From Secundilactobacillus oryzae JCM 18671 (GTDB lineage: Bacteria; Bacillota; Bacilli; Lactobacillales; Lactobacillaceae), in assembly GCF_000740055.1 (NCBI RefSeq), contig NZ_BBJM01000013.1, positions 1 through 47,922 on the forward strand: 47,922 nt of DNA. Reading direction: 5' to 3'. The notes under the pieces are model-generated. The model was not told where the DNA came from, did not search any database, and saw nothing but the letters and a program-made list of their open reading frames with translations. The translations under genes and the position numbers were made by a program. Below are positions 1 to 7,686 of this stretch, piece after piece; positions within the stretch are counted from its first letter, which is position 1; each line of letters begins with the position of its first letter.

Positions 1-139
1 GTTACTAGCGAATTGACTTCGCAAATGTTTGTTTTGGATTCAACCTAAGTTGAATCGCCCTGCACATTTGATTCGTCGAAACTTTGTTCAGTTTTCAAAG
101 GTCTACATAATCGCTGTTGTCGTTCGCGACAACTTTATA
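1..139 (-). other. rRNA operon leader (16S gene lies off the left edge)
   Basis: Read on the minus strand, this holds the sequence CTTTGAAAACTGAACAAAG (about 82-100), which I recognise as typical of lactobacillus and bacillus rRNA operon leaders and spacers. It also holds two perfect hairpins. One has 8-bp arms at 37-44/49-56 (GATTCAAC/GTTGAATC). The other has 7-bp arms at 116-122/127-133 (GTTGTCG/CGACAAC). Such stems usually form the antitermination and RNase III processing region in front of 16S rRNA. The 16S gene itself is not in the window, so the assignment rests on the leader and the promoters just upstream. Confidence 0.72.
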
Positions 140-168
140 AGAATATCACGTTCGAAACTCAATGTCAA
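140..168 (-). promoter_or_regulatory. rRNA operon promoter P2
   Basis: The minus strand shows -35 TTGACA (163-168), a 17-nt spacer and -10 TATTCT (140-145), reading toward the rRNA leader. It is the downstream member of a tandem pair, the usual layout for rRNA operons. Confidence 0.75.
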
Positions 169-235
169 CAAGAAATTATTTTTTCTTATTCGGCGTTGAT
201 CAGCCAAGTTGGCTTTCCGTAGCAGCGCAAGAACT

Positions 236-264
236 AATATACCAAGTCAGTCCATTTTCGTCAA
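236..264 (-). promoter_or_regulatory. rRNA operon promoter P1
   Basis: The minus strand shows -35 TTGACG (259-264), 17 nt and -10 TATATT (236-241). It lies about 96 bp upstream of P2 and directly behind the tyrS terminator. Confidence 0.7.
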
Positions 265-280
265 GCATTTTTCTAAAATA

Positions 281-317
281 AAAAACGATCACACCAGATA
301 TTCTCCAGCGTAATCGT
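281..317 (-). terminator. Intrinsic terminator of tyrS
   Basis: On the minus strand ACGATTACGC pairs, with G-U wobbles, to GTGTGATCGT and is followed by TTTTTTATTTT. It insulates tyrS from the strong rRNA promoters downstream. Confidence 0.75.
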
Positions 318-345
318 CTCAATTTCTGTTTTCTTCTATATATGA

Positions 346-1605
346 CTAATCTTTAACTCGAGCTAAGAAGTAACGCTTCTTACCACGACGAACGACAACA
401 AACTTACCGTCGAAGTGTGTACTTGGATCAATCTCAGCATCCGTGTCATCAACTTTTTCACCATTAATGCGGATGGCACCGTTCGTGACGTCCTCACGAG
501 CTTGTCTTCTGGATGGTTCAATACTAGTCACATCAACTAGCCATTCGACAATATTACGTTTCTCTGAAGTCACATCGACTGATGGCATGTTCTTGAATCC
601 TTGTTCAATTTCACTCGTTGATAAATCAGCCACGTTTCCTGAGAAGAGTGCTTCAGTAATGTCCTGTGCTTCTTTGACAGCAGCATCCCCATGGACAAAG
701 GCTGTTACTTCTTCTGCTAGGCGACGCTGTGCTTCACGCTTTTCTGGCGCCGTTTTAATCTTTTCACCGAGCTCGTTGATTTCGTCCTCACTAAGGAACG
801 TGAAGTACTTCAGGAACTTAATCACATCCCGATCATCTTGATTAATCCAGAATTGGTAAAACTCGTATGGTGTGGTCTTCTCAGAATCAAGCCATACAGC
901 ACCACCTTCAGTCTTACCAAACTTAGTACCATCCGCCTTTAACAGCAATGGCATAGTCAGGGCAAACGCCTTAGCATCTGAGCCCTTAACCTTGTGGATT
1001 AAATCAATTCCGGCCGTAATGTTCCCCCATTGGTCAGCACCACCCATTTGAATTTGGACATCCTCTTCATCAAACAAGTGAAGGAAGTCAATAGATTGCA
1101 AAATCTGGTAGGTAAACTCAGTGAAAGAAATTCCGACTTCAAGTCTTGAAGCCACTACTTCTTTAGCGAGCATCGTATTCACATTGAACAGCTTCCCGTA
1201 GTCGCGAAGGAAATCGAGTAAGGATAACTTGGACGTCCAATCGTAGTTATTCACAATTTTGAAGGAACCGTCCTGACCAAACAGGCCTTGCATCTGAGCC
1301 GTAATCTTCCGCGCGTTTTCCTCAACGACATCCATCGTTTGAAGTGTTCGTTCTGACTTCTTACCACTTGGATCCCCAATTGAACCGGTTGCGCCACCAA
1401 TAACGATGTATGGTCGGTGTCCTGCTAACTGGAATCGTTTCAAAATCATAAACGGAATTAAATGACCGATGTGCATTGAGTCACCCGTTGGATCAATTCC
1501 AACGTACAAACCCACACTCTTTTCGTTAACTAATTCAGTTAAACCATCTTCGTCGCTCATTTGGTTAATGGCGCCACGCCATCTTAAATCATCAATAATG
1601 TTCAT
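346..1605 (-). CDS. tyrS: Tyrosyl-tRNA synthetase
   Basis: This cytosolic class I aminoacyl-tRNA synthetase charges tRNA-Tyr with tyrosine using ATP. The 419-residue protein is the normal length for bacterial TyrRS. Visible motifs are the HIGH signature at residues 45-48, the KMSKS equivalent KFGKT near residue 230, and a C-terminal S4 RNA-binding domain from about residue 350 to the end. The ATG at 1605 follows a strong GAGGAGG ribosome binding site. The gene is monocistronic, preceded by a tyrosine T-box with its own promoter and followed by a terminator. Expression should rise when uncharged tRNA-Tyr accumulates. Nothing looks damaged, and the identification is secure. Confidence 0.98.
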   Translation of the reverse strand: MNIIDDLRWRGAINQMSDEDGLTELVNEKSVGLYVGIDPTGDSMHIGHLIPFMILKRFQLAGHRPYIVIGGATGSIGDPSGKKSERTLQTMDVVEENARKITAQMQGLFGQDGSFKIVNNYDWTSKLSLLDFLRDYGKLFNVNTMLAKEVVASRLEVGISFTEFTYQILQSIDFLHLFDEEDVQIQMGGADQWGNITAGIDLIHKVKGSDAKAFALTMPLLLKADGTKFGKTEGGAVWLDSEKTTPYEFYQFWINQDDRDVIKFLKYFTFLSEDEINELGEKIKTAPEKREAQRRLAEEVTAFVHGDAAVKEAQDITEALFSGNVADLSTSEIEQGFKNMPSVDVTSEKRNIVEWLVDVTSIEPSRRQAREDVTNGAIRINGEKVDDTDAEIDPSTHFDGKFVVVRRGKKRYFLARVKD

Positions 1606-1628
1606 ATCTGTTCCTCCTCAAAATAAAA

Positions 1629-1863
1629 AAAGTCCCCAATGACAAAAGTCATCAGGGACGAAAGTTAAATTCCGCGTTACCACCCAAGTTATTTTTGAAA
1701 TAGTCAAAAATCGCTCTGGCATCGATAACGGAATGACCCGCTATTACTCTAGTAGCTCCACAAGCGTAATTCATGTGTCGAGTCGCTTAGCTTCCAGCAC
1801 CCGCTAAGTTTCTATATCGTTGCTCGACGACACTACTTCACTGCTTCATTGCTGTATAGGATT
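1629..1863 (-). promoter_or_regulatory. T-box leader of tyrS (tyrosine)
   Basis: The minus strand carries the T-box core GGGTGGTAACGCGG (1672-1685), followed by a terminator hairpin at 1632-1659 (GTCCCTGATGAC/GTCATTGGGGAC) and a U-run. A long Stem I region lies upstream. Its specifier loop reads GAATTACGC, so the specifier codon is TAC (complement at 1766-1768), which is tyrosine and fits the gene. By known T-box mechanism, uncharged tRNA-Tyr pairs with the specifier and the T-box bulge to favour the antiterminator. Confidence 0.93.
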
Positions 1864-1864
1864 T

Positions 1865-1893
1865 ATCATACAAATCTAATGAAAAAAAGTCAA
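1865..1893 (-). promoter_or_regulatory. Promoter of tyrS
   Basis: The minus strand shows -35 TTGACT (1888-1893), 17 nt and -10 TATGAT (1865-1870), just upstream of the T-box Stem I. Confidence 0.78.
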
Positions 1894-1904
1894 CGACTCT
1901 TTCA

Positions 1905-2612
1905 CTATACTGAGAGAAAAAGTGATTTTGGTCTCATCTGACGGGTCGCTACGGGCAGCATCACAGCACCCAACGCATCCAAATCAATCTTTGCGTCGGC
2001 TTGCTGTTGCACCCCCACCACCTGCACAGCTCGTTCTCGAAGGGTAGCGTGTTCATTTAACTCATAAGTTAATTCAGTCAACACCACTTGTTTGTCCAAA
2101 AAGCGAACAACATTTGGCTGTCGACTATCCTGTTTTGTTTCTACCACGTTCATGACAATACCATTTTGTGCGATGAACGGTCGAATGGCTCACATCAATA
2201 GGTAACTTCCTCTGGGTACCGCGTTAACCACAATATCGACGTGACCCCAAAACTGAGAAATAACCTCGGTCAATCGGTCTGCATTATCTGGATCATTCCA
2301 ATCCCCTTCACTCACAATTAAGCGCCCACCGCTTTCCTGAATTCGGTAAGCAACTTCAAACGCCATGAACGGTTCTTCATGGTGCATGAACAATACCTCA
2401 GCACCTTCCATTGCTAATATGATGGCGAGTAGCGCACCAATGCCGTTTGCATCATTAGTCACCAGCGCTTTTTGACCCGACCAGCGATTTATTGCAAGGT
2501 ATTGATCGACAACTCGATCAATGCTGGTGAAACAATCGCGAACTTCTCTTAGATTACCTTCTATCAGCTTCACCTCATTTCTACCTTCACCATAACGTAA
2601 AAAGGTGTCCAT
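1905..2612 (-). pseudogene. SDR-like gene with an internal TGA stop
   Basis: Two pieces (2190-2612 and 1905-2189) are in one frame, separated only by a TGA codon (complement 2190-2192). Together they give about 235 codons, the length of short-chain dehydrogenases. The first part shows a Rossmann-like stretch (VTNDANGIGALLA, about residues 51-63) and a DIVVNA strand, resembling the SDR NNAG region. The second part resembles the SDR helix after the active site (LTELTYELNEHATLRE). The catalytic YxxxK is not recognisable where expected: RFLDK lacks the Tyr. This may therefore have been a divergent or non-catalytic SDR before the stop arose. It is divergent from the GNAT gene at 2676. Confidence 0.6.
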
Positions 2613-2675
2613 TCTATTTTCAAATGGTGAATAATCCGTGAAGCTATGTCAAAATAAACGTAGAGGTGACGTCTA

Positions 2676-3191
2676 ATGTTAAAAATTTATCCCGCATCTT
2701 CGGCCAACCAAGATCAAATCCAATCGATTGCCGAGCAAACCTTTATCGAAACGTTTGGCCCATTCAATTCCAAGGCGCACATTACCGAATACGTACAACA
2801 AAACTTGAACCTGACGAAAGTTGCAGAGGAAGTCGCTGACCCTCGCACTCATTTCTTTTTGGCAATTGACGACGGACAAGTCGTTGGTTACCTAAAAGTG
2901 AATGAGTTTGGTAGTCAGACGGAAAATGGACTTCGCGACTCATTAGAAATTCAACGCATCTACGTCCTAAAAAAATACCATTCTAAAAAAGTTGGTGCCC
3001 AACTCATGAAACTAGCGATTCAACTCGCAACCCAATTTCAGGTAACCTTCATTTGGCTGGGTGTTTGGGAGTATAACGAGCGTGCTATTCAATTTTATGA
3101 AAAATTTGGTTTCAAACGATTTGGGCAGCACACCTTCATGATGGGTGACCGGCCTCAGACTGATTGGTTAATGAAACGTCCAATGAACTAA
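2676..3191 (+). CDS. GNAT family N-acetyltransferase (PaiA-like)
   Basis: A 171-residue GNAT-fold enzyme, expected to move an acetyl group from acetyl-CoA to an amine. Motif A is visible around residues 85-115: the strand LEIQRIYV is followed by the pyrophosphate-binding turn in KKVGAQLM. The later NERAIQFYEKFGF is the characteristic GNAT helix. The overall pattern, including the early FIETFG, resembles the spermidine/spermine acetyltransferase PaiA of bacilli, so a polyamine is a possible substrate. That part is inference. The ATG follows GAGGTG with 7-nt spacing. A plus-strand terminator follows at 3233, so the gene is probably monocistronic. Confidence 0.85.
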   Translation: MLKIYPASSANQDQIQSIAEQTFIETFGPFNSKAHITEYVQQNLNLTKVAEEVADPRTHFFLAIDDGQVVGYLKVNEFGSQTENGLRDSLEIQRIYVLKKYHSKKVGAQLMKLAIQLATQFQVTFIWLGVWEYNERAIQFYEKFGFKRFGQHTFMMGDRPQTDWLMKRPMN

Positions 3192-3207
3192 CCTTAATTC
3201 AGAGCAC

Positions 3208-3230
3208 AAAAAAAGCCGCATATTGCGGCC
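3208..3230 (-). terminator. Terminator of the Mga-like gene
   Basis: The minus strand has GCCGCA and TGCGGC (3215-3229) around a 3-nt loop, followed by seven T residues. Confidence 0.75.
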
Positions 3231-3232
3231 CC

Positions 3233-3257
3233 CAGGTTAAACAAACCTGATCTTTTT
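3233..3257 (+). terminator. Terminator of the GNAT gene
   Basis: CAGGTT (3233-3238) pairs with AACCTG (3244-3249) and is followed by ATCTTTTT on the plus strand. Confidence 0.65.
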
Positions 3258-3293
3258 ATATGTCCCCACTATCACTAACAGCTAATTCCGTAA

Positions 3294-4789
3294 CTAGTTC
3301 ATCCCTCCGAGAATTTTCGTCAAGTAAATTAACCGTTCATCACGATACGCGTTGAATACACGACTATAGTTTTCAGTCATCGGCAACTCGCGAATCCATC
3401 TGACTAAGACAGTGTCTGGATTCTGGCTGATTTCCTCAATCAACTCGGTTTTCTCTGCGTAAACAACGATTGCCGGTTGAATGTCAGATGAGTAACTCTC
3501 AATTGGCAACATCTTAATCTGACCCAACAACGCAAACTGAATAATGTCCTTGCTAATACCATACAAGGATTCGTATACAAACACGGAAATTTGAACACTA
3601 AATTGTTTGACTAGAGACATCGCTGCATAAAACAACATGCCAATAATATTAACGCGTTCGCCGTCAACAATTTCTAAATCGGATTCCATAAGTAGTTTTG
3701 CTGCACAGGTCCTAAACTTAACAAAATTAGCCGGTTTTTCCCCTGTGATTAACTGGTCAATACTTGACGAAAATGTAACTGGATAATTACCGAAATAAAT
3801 AATCATCAGAATATATCCAATTATGCGCAACTCCAATTTCACAAGTACGACTTGCTCATCGGGCGTTACACCTTCACTGGTCCAGATTGAGCGCCAATCC
3901 TCGCTCTTGTTAACCCCATTAACAAGTTCAACGACCTCATGATTTGGCAACCTAAGGATAAAGTCCGGTCCATACTTCATCACAAACTTCAGAGTATCTG
4001 TCTGTGTCAAAGCATCTTGACCTGACAACTTGTAATTCTCCATTAGGTATTGGGTTAGAACCGACGTCCCCGCCGTTGAATTCAACGGCATCAATTCTAC
4101 AAATACATCGCCACGCTCATATTGTTGTCCCTGCGACAATCTGATGAACATGACGGCCAAATAACGTCGTCGTGCACACTTAGTCAATTCGGATTCCGTT
4201 GTTGTCACATCACTTTTGAAGTAACGATCAACAAAATCCTTGACGAGCTCGACCTGTTTTTCAGACAACAAGTCCGAAATATCAGTTCCAGTGATGTTAA
4301 ACAGTGTCATATAAAAGTACTCAACTAAAACTTTGTTCCCCTCAATGCGGTATGCGCCAAGATTCAACCGGAGCCCTACCTCCGCCAGTTCATGACGAAT
4401 ATTCTCAGTGAGTCGATATAATTTAGCCTTAGAGATGTGCAGCTTTGTGATAAAGGATTCAACCGAAGTTTCGGACTGCAACAAAATCGACACCAAAAGC
4501 TTATAACGATTTGGCTTTGATAACGGCAAGTCCGGAAAGCATCAAAATCCGTTTTTTCTAGTAATTCTTCATCGGAAAGCACTTCATTCGACTCATTAAA
4601 TGCCCTTAAATCATCAATTAGTTTATGATAGATATGTAACACCTTGTTATAACCAAGGCCGTATATCGCATCAAATTCCCGAATTGTATTACCAGGTTGT
4701 TCCTTTAAAAACAAAAGGAGCCTTAATTTTTGCACTTCATCAGATGTAAGAATTTCAGCATCAATGTTCACGATTTCACCAGCATTCAC
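3294..4789 (-). pseudogene. Mga-like transcriptional regulator, frameshifted
   Basis: The N-terminal part (from the ATG at 4789, reading MNAGEIVNIDAEILTSDEVQ) and the rest (3294 to about 4529) lie in different frames that meet near 4530-4545. Adding one T to the minus-strand sequence GCTTTCCGGAC restores DAFPDLPLSKPNRYK and gives 498 codons, the usual length of Mga/AtxA-type regulators. Such proteins have two N-terminal helix-turn-helix regions followed by PRD-like domains. The helix-turn-helix near TSVESFITKLHISKAKLYRL supports this. The family often controls surface or sugar genes, and here it diverges from a membrane glycosyltransferase. The lesion lies in a short T run, so a sequencing error is possible. 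If it is real, the protein loses its link between N-terminus and the second helix-turn-helix. Confidence 0.8.
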
Positions 4790-5097
4790 CGAAATTTTAT
4801 TTGAGTCACCTGGATGACAAATTAAGCGTAAATAAAATCCGGAATTTTTTCAAATTTAATTAGTCTAATCAGGAGCATTTCTCAATTTTTAATTGACGGT
4901 GTAAGCCAAATTGAGAATCGCCTTTTGTAGGGAAATTTTAAGCTATTTAGCCTCGATTTGGAAGTATTTGCACTCGCTTATATATACGGTAAGAAATTTA
5001 ATTCAAATTACTACTACTTTCCTACTTTAGTTCCGCCTACAATTTCCCTTCTTCTATTTTAACATAATTCTAAAGTAAAATTGACAGGAGTTGTACT
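4790..5097. promoter_or_regulatory. Divergent intergenic region with glycosyltransferase promoter
   Basis: These 308 bp separate the Mga-like gene from the glycosyltransferase. On the plus strand TTGGAA (4958-4963), 17 nt and TATATA (4981-4986) form a plausible promoter for 5098, leaving a leader of about 105 nt. On the minus strand TTGAGA, 17 nt and TAATTA (around 4858-4886) is a weaker candidate for the regulator. I see no small gene or clear RNA structure here. Confidence 0.45.
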
Positions 5098-6660
5098 ATG
5101 CACCCAATTTTTATCTTAAAAAGGTCGGTTAAATGGACAAATATCATCCTTTTTGGTTTTGCTTTTCTAAACATGATGGTTTTAAGCCTATCTTCACCAC
5201 TTTACAGCTTCAATAACGGTGTGGACCCTAATACCATGTTCACCGTTGGCAGAGGGCTACTATCAGGTCTAATGCCCTATAAAGATCTATTTGAACAAAA
5301 AGGACCACTCGTTTTTCTGCTTCATACGGTGGCCGCACTCATCTCTAAGACAAATTTTATCGGTATTTACTTCTTAGAGTCGCTGGCGCTCGGCTTTTCA
5401 ATGCTGGGGATACGTCGAATTCTTGCCAATTACCTGAATCTTTGGTCAGCTACTTTTTTAACCCTCATTAGCCCCGCCTTAATCGGTATCGGACTATTCT
5501 TCCGTGGTGGTGATACGGTCGAAGCGTTCATCACACCATTGCTCGTGGGATTACTCGTCCTTTTATTCAACCATCGAAATGAGGCGGCAATTTCTTTTAC
5601 TTTCCGGGAATTGTTAATACAAGCCATTTTAGCCACCATCGTTTTCTGGATGAAATATACGCTGATTGGGCCTTGGTTGGTCTTTTTTCTCGCGGTAGCA
5701 TGCCACAATGTTTTCAACAAGAATTGGCCTGCTCTTAGTAAACTTGTGCGGGCCGCAATTCTCGGATTTACGGCCATTACCGCACCGCTCCTATTTTTCT
5801 ATTGGATTATGAGTGCTTTGGACGATTTATTTCATATTTACTTCTACGTGAACTTGCATTATTACACAGATTCCGGGCACCTTACTATGTTGGCACGACT
5901 CATTCAGCCAATTCAAAATCTTTGGCAAACCGGCGGCATTCTCATCCCAGTTGTCATGTTGCTAGCCATCATTCGCCTAGTGATTGGTACCCGATTTATA
6001 ACTAATCGATTCATCAAACAAGTGATTGTCGGTTCTCTAGTCAGCCACTACCTGCTAATGTTCATAGGCGGCAATACCTTCACCTACTACTGGGAAGGAT
6101 TCGCCGCTTATCTTTGTCTAGCACTTATTAGTTTTGGTATCCCGATTTACAATAAACTTAGCCACCCCATTCCGTACATTGCACCGGCAACCGCAATTTT
6201 TGTCGCCTTGGTACTCCCTTTTGTTAGCAACCAGAACTACTTGAATTCTCGTCTTTTTCCCAATAATCCAATGATTACTTACCCAACAGCAGTGACATCT
6301 CATCCCCAACAATATGCCATCCGATTTGGTAACATCATCCAGCACTCACCTCACGCCAAAGTCCTCAATTTTGGTGTGCTCGATTTAGGTGTCTACCTAA
6401 CTTCAGGAACAACCCCACCAACAAAGTATTTCTCAATCAACAATCTGCCTACCTATAAACCAATGCATCGTGCGCAGATTGAATTAGTTCGTCACCGCCA
6501 AGTTAAATTTGTGGTGACCCGAATCCCATATGGTACTCAATTAAACGCACAGCCACAGAAACGTTATCAAGTTCTCCATCAAAACTACCGCGTCATCACA
6601 AAACAATCCGCCGTCTTTGAAGATCACATCTTCACCTATTTATTACTGACACGGCGTTAA
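5098..6660 (+). CDS. GT-C type integral membrane glycosyltransferase
   Basis: A 520-residue polytopic membrane protein with roughly ten hydrophobic segments. The first loop carries an acidic residue and the run DPNTMFTVGRGLLSG, followed by MPYKDLFEQKGPL. This arrangement (Asp early in loop 1, then PYxDxFxxKGP) is typical of GT39/ArnT-like GT-C glycosyltransferases, which use polyprenyl-phosphate sugars outside the membrane. A soluble C-terminal part follows from about residue 400. A role in decorating teichoic acid, wall polysaccharide or glycoprotein is inference. The ATG follows AGGAG with 7-nt spacing. The divergent Mga-like gene may be its regulator. The gene looks intact. Confidence 0.75.
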   Translation: MHPIFILKRSVKWTNIILFGFAFLNMMVLSLSSPLYSFNNGVDPNTMFTVGRGLLSGLMPYKDLFEQKGPLVFLLHTVAALISKTNFIGIYFLESLALGFSMLGIRRILANYLNLWSATFLTLISPALIGIGLFFRGGDTVEAFITPLLVGLLVLLFNHRNEAAISFTFRELLIQAILATIVFWMKYTLIGPWLVFFLAVACHNVFNKNWPALSKLVRAAILGFTAITAPLLFFYWIMSALDDLFHIYFYVNLHYYTDSGHLTMLARLIQPIQNLWQTGGILIPVVMLLAIIRLVIGTRFITNRFIKQVIVGSLVSHYLLMFIGGNTFTYYWEGFAAYLCLALISFGIPIYNKLSHPIPYIAPATAIFVALVLPFVSNQNYLNSRLFPNNPMITYPTAVTSHPQQYAIRFGNIIQHSPHAKVLNFGVLDLGVYLTSGTTPPTKYFSINNLPTYKPMHRAQIELVRHRQVKFVVTRIPYGTQLNAQPQKRYQVLHQNYRVITKQSAVFEDHIFTYLLLTRR

Positions 6661-6679
6661 AAAAGCGGGTTAATCTCAT

Positions 6680-6716
6680 TGAAACCGTTTACAGAAACTT
6701 GGATTCGTGCTAAGGT
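6680..6716 (+). promoter_or_regulatory. cre-like box overlapping an orphan promoter
   Basis: TGAAACCGTTTACA (6680-6693) matches the CcpA operator consensus TGWAANCGNTNWCA at every position. It overlaps a possible -35 TTTACA (6688-6693), followed by 17 nt and TAAGGT (6711-6716) with an extended TG. No gene follows before the terminator at 6743. Confidence 0.45.
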
Positions 6717-6742
6717 TAATTCAGTCATACAAACCTACTTAG

Positions 6743-6770
6743 GAAAGGGGGGAAACCCCCTTTCGTTTAA
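6743..6770 (+). terminator. Strong hairpin with GAAA tetraloop
   Basis: GAAAGGGGG (6743-6751) pairs perfectly with CCCCCTTTC (6756-6764) around a GAAA loop, then GTTTAAAAA follows. It could end the glycosyltransferase transcript or a short RNA starting near 6723. Confidence 0.65.
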
Positions 6771-6795
6771 AAACAACTTGTGAAATATATTTCAA

Positions 6796-6828
6796 GACCA
6801 GCAGTCCTCAGGGATGCTGGTCTTTTTT
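6796..6828 (+). terminator. Terminator overlapping the end of the K+ channel gene
   Basis: GACCAGCA (6796-6803) pairs with TGCTGGTC (6815-6822) and is followed by TTTTTT on the plus strand. The loop contains the stop codon of the convergent channel gene, so one hairpin may serve both strands. Confidence 0.65.
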
Positions 6829-7560
6829 AATCTCATTTTTTAAGTTAGTTACTTCTTGATTCAAATCTGCTACCTGGCAGGTTAATTGCACCAATAAGTC
6901 ATGATTACTCTGAGCATCCCGATCCGTCTGGGTGGTTGCTTCACTAGTAAAATAGTCCGTAATGGTACTTGTTAATAACCCAATGAACGCCACCCCACCG
7001 AGCATCAGCACAATCGCAATCATTTTGCCCCAGGCAGTCTGTGGGGTCAGATCACCATACCCCACAGTGGTAGAAGTCACAATCGCCCACCATAGCGCCT
7101 GTGGTAATGACCGGTGTTCAGCAATCGAAAATCCTAGGGCGCTCAATGTGATGATGGCAACGCTCATTGTAAAAAGGTAAATAAACCCAGTGTCATACAC
7201 GAAGCGGTGAAAGTTTTTTGTCCACTTGCCCGCTACCCCAAGATGCCAAAATAAGTGATAATATCGGACAATTCGAACTAAGTGTGCCAATCTGAAAATC
7301 ACAAAACCGGGATGCATTGGAATAATCCCCAACAAGTCAAATGCGGCGTGAATTAAAAACGTTTTTTTACTCTTGGCAACTATTAAACGAATAGAATAAT
7401 CGACCGCAAAAACAAACGTCAGACCCGCTGCGATTTTCATTTCAACATGCCAGTTGCCTACATGAGCCATGATCAACGCCACATTAATCATTGAGGCGAG
7501 CGTTAAGATCATAACGCCCCAATGATAAGCTGTAATTTGAATTGCTTTCTTTCTTGTCAT
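6808..7560 (-). CDS. Voltage-gated type potassium channel
   Basis: A 250-residue cytoplasmic-membrane ion channel of the VIC superfamily. The selectivity filter TTVGYGD is at residues 164-170, preceded by the pore helix (QALWWAIVTS) and followed by the inner helix. N-terminal hydrophobic segments include an arginine-bearing stretch (RLAHLVRIVRYY, residues 90-101) like a reduced voltage sensor. The C-terminus (about 219-246, QVADLNQEVTNLKNEIKK) is a short coiled coil likely to help tetramer assembly. No RCK nucleotide-binding domain is present. It is probably monocistronic. The family is clear; whether it is truly voltage gated is not shown. Confidence 0.9.
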   Translation of the reverse strand: MTRKKAIQITAYHWGVMILTLASMINVALIMAHVGNWHVEMKIAAGLTFVFAVDYSIRLIVAKSKKTFLIHAAFDLLGIIPMHPGFVIFRLAHLVRIVRYYHLFWHLGVAGKWTKNFHRFVYDTGFIYLFTMSVAIITLSALGFSIAEHRSLPQALWWAIVTSTTVGYGDLTPQTAWGKMIAIVLMLGGVAFIGLLTSTITDYFTSEATTQTDRDAQSNHDLLVQLTCQVADLNQEVTNLKNEIKKDQHP

Positions 7561-7642
7561 CTTCCATCACCTAATTCTGGTAATTGCCTATATATTACTC
7601 GCTTTCGATCGGGATGATAACTAAAAATATCAAGGTGACATT

Positions 7643-7684
7643 AAAAGAACCAGAAATCGCAGCGGATTTCTGGTTCTTTTTTCA
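7643..7684. terminator. Bidirectional terminator downstream of the adhesin pseudogene
   Basis: A 16-bp perfect stem (AAAAGAACCAGAAATC at 7643-7658 with its complement at 7665-7680) and a 6-nt loop, flanked by A and T runs. It ends the minus-strand adhesin transcript. Confidence 0.85.
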
Positions 7685-7686
7685 CG

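Noticed and set aside
443-841. Plus-strand open frame opposite tyrS
   Set aside because: It is the antisense of a conserved gene, has no ribosome binding site and resembles no family.
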